Below, piece after piece: positions 34,985-42,341 of a stretch of 44,161 nt of DNA. The notes beneath the pieces are model-generated. The model made no database searches, was not told where the DNA came from, and saw nothing but the letters and a program-made list of their open reading frames with translations. Within the stretch, counting starts at the first letter, position 1; the number at the start of each line of letters is the position of its first letter. Source of the DNA: T3Sed10-213 sp012519365 (lineage in GTDB: Bacteria > Planctomycetota > Phycisphaerae > Sedimentisphaerales > Anaerohalosphaeraceae); the NCBI GenBank assembly GCA_033809355.1, contig JAPXLV010000017.1:1-44161 (forward strand). The letters are read 5' to 3'. Made by a program: the position numbers and the translations under genes.

Positions 34985-35347
34985 TCAGAGAGCCTCTCCT
35001 TCCTGAATCTGCGTGGGTTCGGACTGCCGTTCACGCTCGGCAGGCGATGGGTACTTGTTGTCGCGTTGTTTTTCCTTAAGTTTACGCAGTTGACGTTCCA
35101 TCTTGTGCATCGCCAAATCAATGCACGCATAGAGATCCTCTCCGCTTTCGCGGGCGACCACATCGTCACAATGCTCCACGCTGGCAATGATTTCTACGCT
35201 TTGCATCACGCCGGTGCTTTTTTCCACGATCACATCAACCTGGCTGACCAAATTCATATAACGCGGAAGTTTGGAGGCCTTGTCCTCAATGTGAGCACGC
35301 ATGGCATCCGTAATCTCAATGTGCTTACCCGTGATTGTAACAATCAT
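34985..35347 (-). CDS. hpf: Ribosome hibernation promoting factor (short HPF/YfiA family)
   Basis: A 120-residue protein of the short HPF/RaiA class, which binds the decoding centre of the 30S subunit and stalls ribosomes in stationary phase. The beta-alpha-beta start MIVTITGKHIEITDAMRAHI and the helix DLYACIDLAMHKMERQLRKLKEK are diagnostic. It lacks the C-terminal dimerisation domain of long HPF. The tail (about 100-120) is charged and probably disordered. It precedes the EIIA gene by 58 nt, the same order as in proteobacterial rpoN operons, but no rpoN is present here. Confidence 0.93.
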   Translation of the reverse strand: MIVTITGKHIEITDAMRAHIEDKASKLPRYMNLVSQVDVIVEKSTGVMQSVEIIASVEHCDDVVARESGEDLYACIDLAMHKMERQLRKLKEKQRDNKYPSPAERERQSEPTQIQEGEAL

Positions 35348-35370
35348 GAATCTCTTCCTGAAAAAAGTTA

Positions 35371-36069
35371 TTATTTACCTGGCTTTGTCTGCTTTTCCGC
35401 TTCAAAAGCCATTTGCTCAACAGGGGTAATCACCCCCCCGCTGATAACGAAACGCAATGCCTCTTCAATCGTATAATCCAGCTCGATTGTTTCGCTTTTA
35501 GGCGTCATAATGACGTATCCGGTAAACGGCGTCGGCGAGGTCGGCACAAAAACCGTCAGAAACTCGTCCTTGGCTGCGGCTGCAACCCGTTTGATACCCG
35601 TGCCGGTGACCAGCCCAATAGACCACGTCCCTTTACGCGGATACTCCAGCGCAACAACCTTACTGAATGTTAAATCTTTTTTGGCCAGCAAGAAATCCGT
35701 TACCTGCTTGATATTTGGATATACACTGCGAATCAGCGGAATATTGGCCAACGTGTTCTCAAGAAACCGCCAAATCGTCCGCCCCATCACGCTGGCTAAA
35801 AAAGCGCCAATAAAAACCACACCGAGAACAGCAATAAAAAACCCCATGATTTTGCCCGGCCCTTCAACCCAAAAATTCACCAAAAACTCTTTGGAATATC
35901 TCGGCGTTATCCAAAAAATCAACTGTACGACCGCTCGGTTAATGTGGACGCTTATTTTGTCCTGAATAAAGATATAACATTGTACAAATATCCAAATTGT
36001 TAGGATTGTCGGCAGTAATGCCGCTAACCCGCGGAGAAAATATGTTCGGAAATTTCGTAACGCTTCCAT
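35371..36069 (-). CDS. DUF502 family membrane protein
   Basis: A 232-residue protein of the DUF502 family, with two transmembrane segments (about 10-30 and 68-92) and a soluble C-terminal part. Landmarks are RGLAALLPTILTIWIFVQ, IPLIRSVYPNIKQVTDFL and VFVPTSPTPFTGYVIMTP. Function is unknown. It heads the ten-gene minus-strand operon, 23 nt upstream of hpf. The N-terminal methionine fits the first helix. No ribosome site is obvious. Confidence 0.88.
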   Translation of the reverse strand: MEALRNFRTYFLRGLAALLPTILTIWIFVQCYIFIQDKISVHINRAVVQLIFWITPRYSKEFLVNFWVEGPGKIMGFFIAVLGVVFIGAFLASVMGRTIWRFLENTLANIPLIRSVYPNIKQVTDFLLAKKDLTFSKVVALEYPRKGTWSIGLVTGTGIKRVAAAAKDEFLTVFVPTSPTPFTGYVIMTPKSETIELDYTIEEALRFVISGGVITPVEQMAFEAEKQTKPGK

Positions 36070-36410
36070 TACGGTAATATCGCAATCCTTTTTGGATCGA
36101 GTCCGGCTATTATATTCTCATTTAACGAGCACCCATCGCGACACATCAGCGGAGTGATGATGCCGCCCTTAAGTGGTACGTTCACGTTACTACTCTATTG
36201 AATTAAGGGGCTTTCGTCAATACAAAATATTGCACGAACCGCGCCTTCTTTTTGCATTAATATTTCAAAACAGGGATGCATCGGGGGCGTTTGCCTCCAA
36301 AAAGTTTCTTTATTGTGGTATTTGGAGCCTATATATGGAATAATGAAAGCAATGTTTTTTTTGAAATTCCAAGGCAGTATTATCCAAAATACAAACGAAA
36401 GGAAGATGCT
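36070..36410. other. Intergenic region between divergent DUF502 and GH97 genes
   Basis: 341 bases without a gene. On the minus strand a perfect TATAAT (36109-36114) lies about 40 nt before the DUF502 start, but no good -35 partner was found. For the plus strand, TTGAAT and TACAAA at 17 bp (about 36199-36227) are a weak promoter candidate for GH97. The frame of GH97 stays open from 36276, but that part lacks a ribosome site and signal peptide. Confidence 0.4.
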
Positions 36411-38768
36411 ATGTTAAAAAACAAGTCTGCCTATATCCTTTTTCTGTTTTTGACGAGTGCCCATTTCGTATTTGGGGAAACTATTTCTTTGACCTCGCCG
36501 GACAAAACAGTTCAACTGACTGTAAAAACCACCCCCAAACTTTCCTATTCGGTGTTAATGGATAACCAGCCGCTTATTTTGGACTCCGAGTTGCAAATTG
36601 AATTTGGCGATGACAGCAAAATCGCCATGCCGTTGGAGTGGGTGGACAGCCATCGGTCTTACACTGACCATCGGTGGCAGCCGGTTTATGGACGGAAATC
36701 CGAGATTCAAGACCTTCATAATCAAATTGAAATTGTGTTGCGTGAACAAACCGGCCCTCGGCGGTTGTTTTCGCTCATTGCTCGGGCCTATAATGACGGC
36801 GTTGCCTTCCGCTTTAAGTTCGGCAAAGAAATGGGGCAGCACCTGAGCATCAAGGAAGAACGAACGCAGTTTACCCTGCCCGGCAATCCGGTCGCCTGGC
36901 CTGCTTTTTTAAACAGTTTCACGACAATGCATGAGACCACTTTTCCGCGACAGCAGCTTTCCCGGATTTTGCCTATCGATATCGTAGGATTGCCCCTGAC
37001 AATCCAAGTGGCCCCGGATCGGTACTGCAGCATTCTCGAGGCCTCCCTTGTCGATTGGGCGGGGATGTACTTGACCCGTGAAGGCCAGCTGCCAATATGG
37101 CTTGAAAGCAATGAGGTCTTTGGGGGAGGCGCCCCTTACGTCTTTGACAAGGCCTTGCCCCCGGACGCGAGCGAACTTCGCATTGTTTTGGACGCAGTCG
37201 GGGACAACAGTTATGACCACGTGGACATTGCTGACTTCAAAGTAACCCTTGAAGAGGGTTCGACGATCTGGCTGAGCGAGTTGTCCCCCATCCAGGCACG
37301 TCAGGATTGGGGGAGCCTCAAAACGGATCAAAGCGTCGAGGGCAACCCTCTGACGATTGCCGGAAAAGTCTATAAAAAAGGAGTGGGTACCCATGCCAAC
37401 GGTCTTATCGCCTACACGCTGCCCAAAAGCAGCCAACGGCTGTCGGGCAAAGTTGGCATTGATGCCGAAGTCGGCAACCGAGGCAGAGCCAAGGTCCGTT
37501 TTATTGTTATTCCGGATCAGAAAGAAGTTGACCGGGTTGTTCTGCGCAGTCTGCTGTCTCGTCGCGGCAATTCCGCAACAGCCGTTGAGGTCAAACTGCC
37601 CCATCTTTCACCATGGCGGGTTATTCAAGTGGGACGGTGCCCGGCGGATTTGCTCAATTCGGACATCATCCTAAATTTGAATGAACCCTGCAAAATAGCT
37701 GATACCTCGTGGATCAAGGCTGGCGTTGCAAGCTGGAACTGGTTAAGCAGCGGCAGCCAAATGGATATGGAGCTGCTGAAAAGCTATATCGATTTGGCGG
37801 GGGAAATGAATTGGGAATATACCTTAATCGATGACGGCTGGTACGGCAGTTGGCAAGACGATGTCACCACGCCGATAGAGGGACTGGATATTCCGGCCCT
37901 CGTAGACTATGCAGCCAAACGCAATGTCAAACTGTGGCTCTGGACACACTGGCAGGCCTTCGACCGTCATCTCGAAGAGGCCCTGGCCCTATACCAAAAA
38001 TGGGGCATTGCGGGCGTCAAAACCGATTTTATGTCGCGCGACGATCAAGAGATGGTCAACTGGTACTATAAAGTGCTCGAAACCGCGGCTCGCTACAAGA
38101 TTATGATCGATTTTCACGGGTCCTACAAACCCACCGGCCAGATGCGCACCTGGCCGAACATGATGACCTGTGAGGCTGTTTTCGGCAATGAGCAGAATCT
38201 CTGGTCCAATTTGAATGACCCCGTTCACAAAACCACACTTGCCTTTACGCGGCAGCTGGCCGGGCCGATGGATTATACGCCCGGCAGTTTTCTGAATGAA
38301 ACCGCCGACTCGTGGCGTACGCAACGACCGATTCAAACCCTCGGCACACGATGCCAGGAAATGGCTTTGTTTGTGGTGTATGACAGCCCGTTTATGTGCA
38401 CTGCCGACTTGCCGGCCAACTACTATGGGCAAGATGGCGTTGAATTTCTCAATGACATCCCGGCATCCTGGGATGATACTATTGTGCTGGACGGCGGTAT
38501 TGGCGAATTTGTTGTGACCGCCCGACGAAAAGGGAACCAATGGTATCTGGGCGGCATTACCAACTGGGACGCCCGGACGGTTGCGGTGCCGCTGGGCTTT
38601 TTGGGCGAAGGACGGTATCAGGCGACTGTGTATGAAGACGGCCCGGAGGCAGCACAGAATGCGCGCCACGTCAAGATACGCCGTCTGACAGTACACGCCA
38701 ATGAAACCCTGACTGTCACGATGGCCCCGGGCGGCGGTTTTGCGGCGATTCTTTTCAAGATGCCATAA
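36411..38768 (+). CDS. GH97 glycosidase (retaining, alpha-galactosidase type) with inserted NPCBM-like module
   Basis: A 785-residue exported enzyme. Residues 1-22 are the signal peptide. The GH97 N-terminal beta-sandwich runs from about 25 to 230 and resumes at SPWRVIQVGRCPADLL (400-415) into the (beta/alpha)8 barrel and a C-terminal beta domain. Asp539 in GVKTDFMSRD occupies the nucleophile position of retaining GH97 members, and Glu588 in MMTCEAVFGNE is the likely acid/base, so alpha-galactosidase-type action is more likely than SusB-type. Residues about 245-398 interrupt the sandwich with an NPCBM carbohydrate-binding module whose last strand (SELRIVLDAVGD, DHVDIADFKV) comes before its first (TIWLSELSP). 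The start at 36411 follows AAAGGAAG at 5 nt. Confidence 0.88.
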   Translation: MLKNKSAYILFLFLTSAHFVFGETISLTSPDKTVQLTVKTTPKLSYSVLMDNQPLILDSELQIEFGDDSKIAMPLEWVDSHRSYTDHRWQPVYGRKSEIQDLHNQIEIVLREQTGPRRLFSLIARAYNDGVAFRFKFGKEMGQHLSIKEERTQFTLPGNPVAWPAFLNSFTTMHETTFPRQQLSRILPIDIVGLPLTIQVAPDRYCSILEASLVDWAGMYLTREGQLPIWLESNEVFGGGAPYVFDKALPPDASELRIVLDAVGDNSYDHVDIADFKVTLEEGSTIWLSELSPIQARQDWGSLKTDQSVEGNPLTIAGKVYKKGVGTHANGLIAYTLPKSSQRLSGKVGIDAEVGNRGRAKVRFIVIPDQKEVDRVVLRSLLSRRGNSATAVEVKLPHLSPWRVIQVGRCPADLLNSDIILNLNEPCKIADTSWIKAGVASWNWLSSGSQMDMELLKSYIDLAGEMNWEYTLIDDGWYGSWQDDVTTPIEGLDIPALVDYAAKRNVKLWLWTHWQAFDRHLEEALALYQKWGIAGVKTDFMSRDDQEMVNWYYKVLETAARYKIMIDFHGSYKPTGQMRTWPNMMTCEAVFGNEQNLWSNLNDPVHKTTLAFTRQLAGPMDYTPGSFLNETADSWRTQRPIQTLGTRCQEMALFVVYDSPFMCTADLPANYYGQDGVEFLNDIPASWDDTIVLDGGIGEFVVTARRKGNQWYLGGITNWDARTVAVPLGFLGEGRYQATVYEDGPEAAQNARHVKIRRLTVHANETLTVTMAPGGGFAAILFKMP

Positions 38769-38903
38769 GGGATATTTGGCCCCTCTGTAAGAGCGATATC
38801 GGCGTGCTTAACCACGCAAAGGGGGGGGCGCACACTTTCTGGAACAAGAAGATATTTTTTGTTTTTAATACAGATTCGAAGTTTTTCGGGACTTTTCGCT
38901 TCT

Positions 38904-39029
38904 TTAATCGCTCACCGTTAAAATAACTTTTTGTAAATCGCAATCGCGTGAGGAGTTGCCAATCATAATTTCAAAGGTGCCCGGCTCGACGCCATAGTTC
39001 ATTTCGATATTATAAAATCCAATTGGTAG
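38904..39029 (-). pseudogene. 3' stub of a GH3 beta-glycosidase gene (Fn3-like C-terminal domain)
   Basis: The minus strand reads about 40 codons ending at a TAA (38904-38906). They translate to FYNIEMNYGVEPGTFEIMIG followed by NSSRDCDLQKVILTVSD, the final part of the fibronectin III-like domain of GH3 beta-glucosidases/xylosidases. Similarity stops at about 39027, where the IS256-type element begins. No other GH3 sequence is found beyond the far end of the element, so the rest of the gene was lost. Confidence 0.75.
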
Positions 39030-39040
39030 TGTCAAGGATT

Positions 39041-39051
39041 TTTCGCACTTT
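39041..39051 (+). repeat. Left inverted repeat of the IS256-type element
   Basis: TTTCGCACTTT, exactly complementary to 39462-39472. Confidence 0.75.
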
Positions 39052-39123
39052 CGTTATCGGTCTTTCATTGGTCGAGGGGTTTCCTCGTGCCTGCCACCCC
39101 ATGGGGTGGAAGATATTATCGGT

Positions 39124-39378
39124 CTATCCGGCGATGCCCTCCACGATGGCTAACTGTTCCCGTTTGAACTCTTTCAGTCGATCCATGTTCATATAGCGTT
39201 TCATGCCCCATTGCGTCCCGGCGATGTGCCGCAGTCGTGCCGCCGCCAGCATGGCATTGAGCGTCTCTTCCACCGTCGAACGCACCATCTCGCCGAGGTG
39301 GTCCTGGATCTGGGCCTCATTAATTTTAATCACATTCCTCAAGTCTTTGTCCGATTGTGCCGAATCACTGTTCTGCAT
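39124..39378 (-). pseudogene. IS256 transposase remnant: N terminus joined in frame to C terminus
   Basis: An 84-codon open frame. The first 44 residues match the N terminus of IS256-family (Mutator-like) transposases, INEAQIQDHLGEMV then RSTVEETLNAML. The last 40 match the extreme C terminus of the same proteins, AARLRHIAGTQWGMKRYMNM then DRLKEF. Roughly 300 residues of the DDE catalytic core are missing and the junction is in frame, within NAML/AAARL, where both parent segments contain a Met-Leu-x-Ala stretch, suggesting a short-repeat deletion. It cannot encode an active enzyme. Family match is from memory of conserved sequences. Confidence 0.75.
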
Positions 39379-39461
39379 AACTCTGTCCTTTCTTGGGTTA
39401 GTATGGTGTTTGATTGCTCATCTACCATCGACCAAAGAAAGGACTCTTTTTATCTATTTTT

Positions 39462-39472
39462 AAAGTGCGAAA
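39462..39472 (-). repeat. Right inverted repeat of the IS256-type element
   Basis: Complement of the left repeat TTTCGCACTTT at 39041-39051. It lies about 85 bp before the start of the transposase remnant. Confidence 0.75.
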
Positions 39473-39547
39473 GATATTGTACGTTCTCCGGGGAGGTCGT
39501 CTGCGTCAAGCCCGCTATCGGCCAGACCCTAACGCAGCATACAAGAA

Positions 39548-39591
39548 GCAAAAATAAAAACGCCCGCACGACCTCGGTCGCACAGGCGTTT
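39548..39591 (-). terminator. Intrinsic terminator of rho
   Basis: AAACGCC (39558-39564) pairs with GGCGTTT (39585-39591), with an inner CGAC/GTCG helix. On the minus strand TTTTTATTTTTG follows the stem. It lies 57 bp after the rho stop. Confidence 0.85.
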
Positions 39592-39648
39592 AAGTTGATC
39601 TGTTTGAAATAAAATGATGCGCCCCTGAAAGGGGTGTCGAAAAAAGAG

Positions 39649-41241
39649 CTAATCGAGCTTGAGTGTCATCAGGAACTCGGCATTTGTCCGCGTCTTGGCC
39701 AAACGACTCTTGAGCAGTTCGACCGCTTCAACAATATTCATCTCGCTGAGCACTTTCCGCAGACGATAGACCAACTCCAGCTCTTTGGGATCCAGCAGCA
39801 GTTCTTCACGGCGGGTGCCGCTTCGGCTGATATCGATGGCCGGGAAGATACGCCGATCGACCAAACGGCGATCCAAATGAATTTCCATGTTGCCGGTGGC
39901 CTTAAACTCTTCAAAGATCACCTCGTCCATCTTGGAGCCGGTATCCACCAGAGCGGTGGCCAAAATCGTCAGCGAACCGCCGAACTCGATGTTTCGGGCA
40001 GCGCCGAAAAAGCGTTTTGGCATCTGCATCGCGTTGGCGTCCACACCGCCGGTCAGAATTTTTCCCGAATGCGGCATCTCGGTATTGTAGGCACGAGCCA
40101 ACCGCGTAATCGAATCCAACAGAATCAGCACATCTTCGCCGTATTCGACCATTCGCTTGGCTTTTTCAATCACCATTTCAGCCACTTGACAGTGCCGCGA
40201 GGTCGGCTCATCAAACGTCGAACTGATAACCTCAACATTCTTGGCCACCTTGCGTTCAAAATCCGTCACTTCTTCCGGCCGTTCATCAATCAGCAGCACG
40301 ATCATTTTGATTTCAGGGTGATTGGTGCTGATCGCATTGGCAAACTTCTGAAGCAGAACGGTCTTTCCGGTACGCGGCGGTGCGACAATCAGACCGCGCT
40401 GGCCTTTCCCAATGGGTGTCACCAGATCGATAATCCGCATCCCCACTTCTTCGGGAGTGGTCTCCAGGATGATCCGCTCTTCGGCATGCAGCGGCGTCAA
40501 ATCGCGAAAGACTACCTTCTCAGCCAGTTTATCCGGCTCTTGATAGTTGATGGCCTCGACCCGAAGCAGGGCAAAATATTTTTCGTTTTCTTTCGGCGGA
40601 CGAATCTGACCGGACACAATGTTGCCGCTGCGAAGGCCGAAGCGACGAATTTGCGAAGGAGAGACATACACATCATCCGGAGAGGCCAGATAATTGTACT
40701 TCGGACTGCGTAAAAAACCAAACCCGTCCGGCAGAATCTCAAGCACCCCTTCGCCAAACATCAACCCGTCCTGACGAACGCGCTCTTTAAGGATGCGGAA
40801 AATCAATTCCTGCTTGGTCATCCCCATATAATCAGTGATGCCCTCTTTACGCGCGATACTGTGCAATTCAACGACGTCCAGATTCTGCAAGTCGGTGATG
40901 TGCAAATTGCCGCGTTTGATCCGCTCGTACTTGGCGTGAATCGATTCTTCGAATTTCTGCCTTTCGCTTTTTTCTTCTTCGGAGAGCGACGATGTTTCAG
41001 TGTCCTCAGAAGGAGCCTCTTCCGTCGGGGTCTGTTCTGTGGGAGACGGGGCCGGCTGCTCGGGCTGGGCAGCAGCAACCGCCTCGGCCTTTTCTACAAG
41101 ATCCTCTCCGTTGGTTTCCTTGTCTGCCTGCTGGACTTCGGCGGCTTCATCGAACATCGATTCTTCCGTTTTTGTTTTTTTACGATAAGTCCTTTTTTTG
41201 CGAGTTTCAGACGACCCGCTTTTCGCTGTGGTCTTGGCCAT
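39649..41241 (-). CDS. rho: Transcription termination factor Rho
   Basis: Hexameric RNA-dependent ATPase that ends transcription. 530 residues, longer than the usual 420 because of an N-terminal extension of about 110 residues that is basic at first (KSGSSETRKKRTYRKK) and then acidic and Pro/Glu/Thr-rich. Domains in order: Rho N-terminal helical part (about 115-158), cold-shock-like RNA-binding domain (about 160-235, with LEILPDGFGFLRSP), and the ATPase with Walker A APPRTGKT (287-294), ERPEEVTDF, VLILLDSITRLARAYN and the Q/R loops near GGVDANAMQMPKRFFGAARN. AGGAG is 5 nt before the ATG. It has its own terminator. Confidence 0.96.
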   Translation of the reverse strand: MAKTTAKSGSSETRKKRTYRKKTKTEESMFDEAAEVQQADKETNGEDLVEKAEAVAAAQPEQPAPSPTEQTPTEEAPSEDTETSSLSEEEKSERQKFEESIHAKYERIKRGNLHITDLQNLDVVELHSIARKEGITDYMGMTKQELIFRILKERVRQDGLMFGEGVLEILPDGFGFLRSPKYNYLASPDDVYVSPSQIRRFGLRSGNIVSGQIRPPKENEKYFALLRVEAINYQEPDKLAEKVVFRDLTPLHAEERIILETTPEEVGMRIIDLVTPIGKGQRGLIVAPPRTGKTVLLQKFANAISTNHPEIKMIVLLIDERPEEVTDFERKVAKNVEVISSTFDEPTSRHCQVAEMVIEKAKRMVEYGEDVLILLDSITRLARAYNTEMPHSGKILTGGVDANAMQMPKRFFGAARNIEFGGSLTILATALVDTGSKMDEVIFEEFKATGNMEIHLDRRLVDRRIFPAIDISRSGTRREELLLDPKELELVYRLRKVLSEMNIVEAVELLKSRLAKTRTNAEFLMTLKLD

Positions 41242-41532
41242 ACTGACTCCTATTTAGAAAATAAATAAATGAATAATCCACTTGTTTGTTTCACACCTGC
41301 CGCAACAATACTAACGACAACGCTCAAAGCTGTCGCGACTGCGGGAATTTTACCTCGGAAGAGCCGCTGTCGAGCTCTTTCCTAAGAGGGTTGATGTCTC
41401 TATGTTGTTGGCGGGGAAACCGGCGCTAAAGCCCAACCATGCCACACCCTTAGCCGTCTCCGCTTACTGCACCAAGACCACTTACCCTGTCATTGATGCG
41501 AGAATCAGCAGAATCGACCTGACTGAAACACC
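41242..41532 (-). other. rho upstream region
   Basis: About 290 bases without a gene between coaE and rho, probably the rho promoter and leader. A small hairpin (AAGAGC 41359-41364 with GCTCTT 41374-41379) and an 8-bp palindrome GTCGCGAC are present, but no convincing promoter pair or known leader class was recognised. Confidence 0.35.
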
Positions 41533-42144
41533 TTATTTGCTTCCTATAATGGTTGAAAAGAGTTGAGCGACTTGCCCAGCCAAATCTGAGTCACCAGAAT
41601 TGTTACTGACACTATAATGAGCCAATTGTTTCTTTTTGTCCAGAGAAATTTGAAATTTTTCGCGTTTTTTCAATTCATTTTCATCAAATTTTCCGCTTTT
41701 TTTCAATCTTTCCAGCCGCACAGGGCGGTCAGCGTCAACAAACACCAACACATCGCACAAGTCCAGGCCCCCTGCCTCGGCCAGTAACGGCACGTCCAGC
41801 ACAATAGCCGAAACCGTCGGATCGTGCTGATAGGCGGCGATTTGCCTTTCGATCTCGGCCATCACCGGCGGATGGATCAAGGCGTTGAGCCGATTTAAGG
41901 CGGATGCATCGGAAAATACAAGATGTGCCAAAGCCGCTCGGTTCACACGGCCGTTTTCGTCCAGGATGTGCTGTCCGAACAGCCCAACGAGCTGATCTTT
42001 GATTTCCGGCTTTTCCAACAGTTGATGCGCGATGGGATCGGCTTCGATCACCGCACAACCGTGTCTGCCCAGGAGCCTGGCGACCGTGCTTTTACCAGAG
42101 GCAATCCCCCCTAATATACCAATTACTGTCTTTTTTTGTTCCAT
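41533..42144 (-). CDS. coaE: Dephospho-CoA kinase
   Basis: CoaE phosphorylates dephospho-CoA in the last step of CoA synthesis. 203 residues from the ATG at 42144, the normal size. The P-loop is GILGGIASGKSTVARLLG. The family motif around VIEADPIAHQLL, HPPVMAEIERQI and VLDVPLLAEAGG (substrate-binding) are present, and RPVRLERLKK forms the lid region. The frame is open 26 codons further upstream, but those have no CoaE similarity. There is no clear ribosome site at either start. The gene is divergent from ahcY. Confidence 0.92.
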   Translation of the reverse strand: MEQKKTVIGILGGIASGKSTVARLLGRHGCAVIEADPIAHQLLEKPEIKDQLVGLFGQHILDENGRVNRAALAHLVFSDASALNRLNALIHPPVMAEIERQIAAYQHDPTVSAIVLDVPLLAEAGGLDLCDVLVFVDADRPVRLERLKKSGKFDENELKKREKFQISLDKKKQLAHYSVSNNSGDSDLAGQVAQLFSTIIGSK

Positions 42145-42155
42145 AATTGTACAGC

Positions 42156-42173
42156 CACACCGTTGGGAGTATT
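42156..42173 (+). repeat. 18-bp repeat, copy 1, between coaE and ahcY
   Basis: CACACCGTTGGGAGTATT, matching copy 2 at 42264-42281 in 15 of 18 positions. It lies just upstream of the coaE start. Confidence 0.45.
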
Positions 42174-42263
42174 GAACAAACTCTGAATTATCCCTTTTTG
42201 CCAAAAAACAGGTGCCCAGCAAGATACAAGACTCTTTATATCTTTTTGATAAAAATCTTGAAT

Positions 42264-42281
42264 CACCCCATTGGGGGTATT
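42264..42281 (+). repeat. 18-bp repeat, copy 2, in the ahcY promoter region
   Basis: CACCCCATTGGGGGTATT. Its core ACCCC-ATTG-GGGGT is an inverted repeat. It lies directly before TATTATTATAGT, a possible -10 region for ahcY, so it could be an operator shared with copy 1. Confidence 0.45.
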
Positions 42282-42341
42282 ATTATAGTACGCTCTTTAT
42301 AACTTTGCAATTATCAGACAGCACCAACGAAAGGAAATGAT

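Larger units (their letters stand above)
39031..39482. mobile_element. Miniaturised IS256-family element
   Basis: About 450 bp bounded by imperfect inverted ends. The core of each is the perfect 11-mer TTTCGCACTTT (39041-39051) and its complement (39462-39472), with GTCAAGG and GTACAA-like tips outside. Inside lies a mini-ORF (39124-39378) with both ends of an IS256 transposase but no middle. A perfect 16-bp palindrome CCACCCCATGGGGTGG (39094-39109) sits between the ORF end and the left tip. No target duplication is seen, since the flanks AATTGGTA and GTTCTCCG differ. Confidence 0.7.

Noticed and set aside
34927..35187. N-terminal extension of the EIIA gene across hpf
   Set aside because: A GGAGG site immediately before the ATG at 34926 and normal EIIA length decide the shorter form.
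38802..38828. Small hairpin GCGTG/CACGC and a run of eight G after GH97 as a terminator
   Set aside because: The stem is only 5 bp and is followed by G and not T. No support for termination.
39445..39530. Short minus-strand frame reading out of the right end of the IS element
   Set aside because: It crosses the element boundary, has no start context and no GH3 or transposase similarity.
39634..40713. 359-codon open frame opposite rho
   Set aside because: It is antisense to the Rho ATPase domain, His/Gln/Asn-rich in a way typical of shadow frames, and has no recognisable domain.
42230..42341. SAH riboswitch in front of ahcY
   Set aside because: The conserved GC-rich SAH aptamer segments are not present. 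Only an inverted repeat and AT-rich promoter-like sequence are seen.
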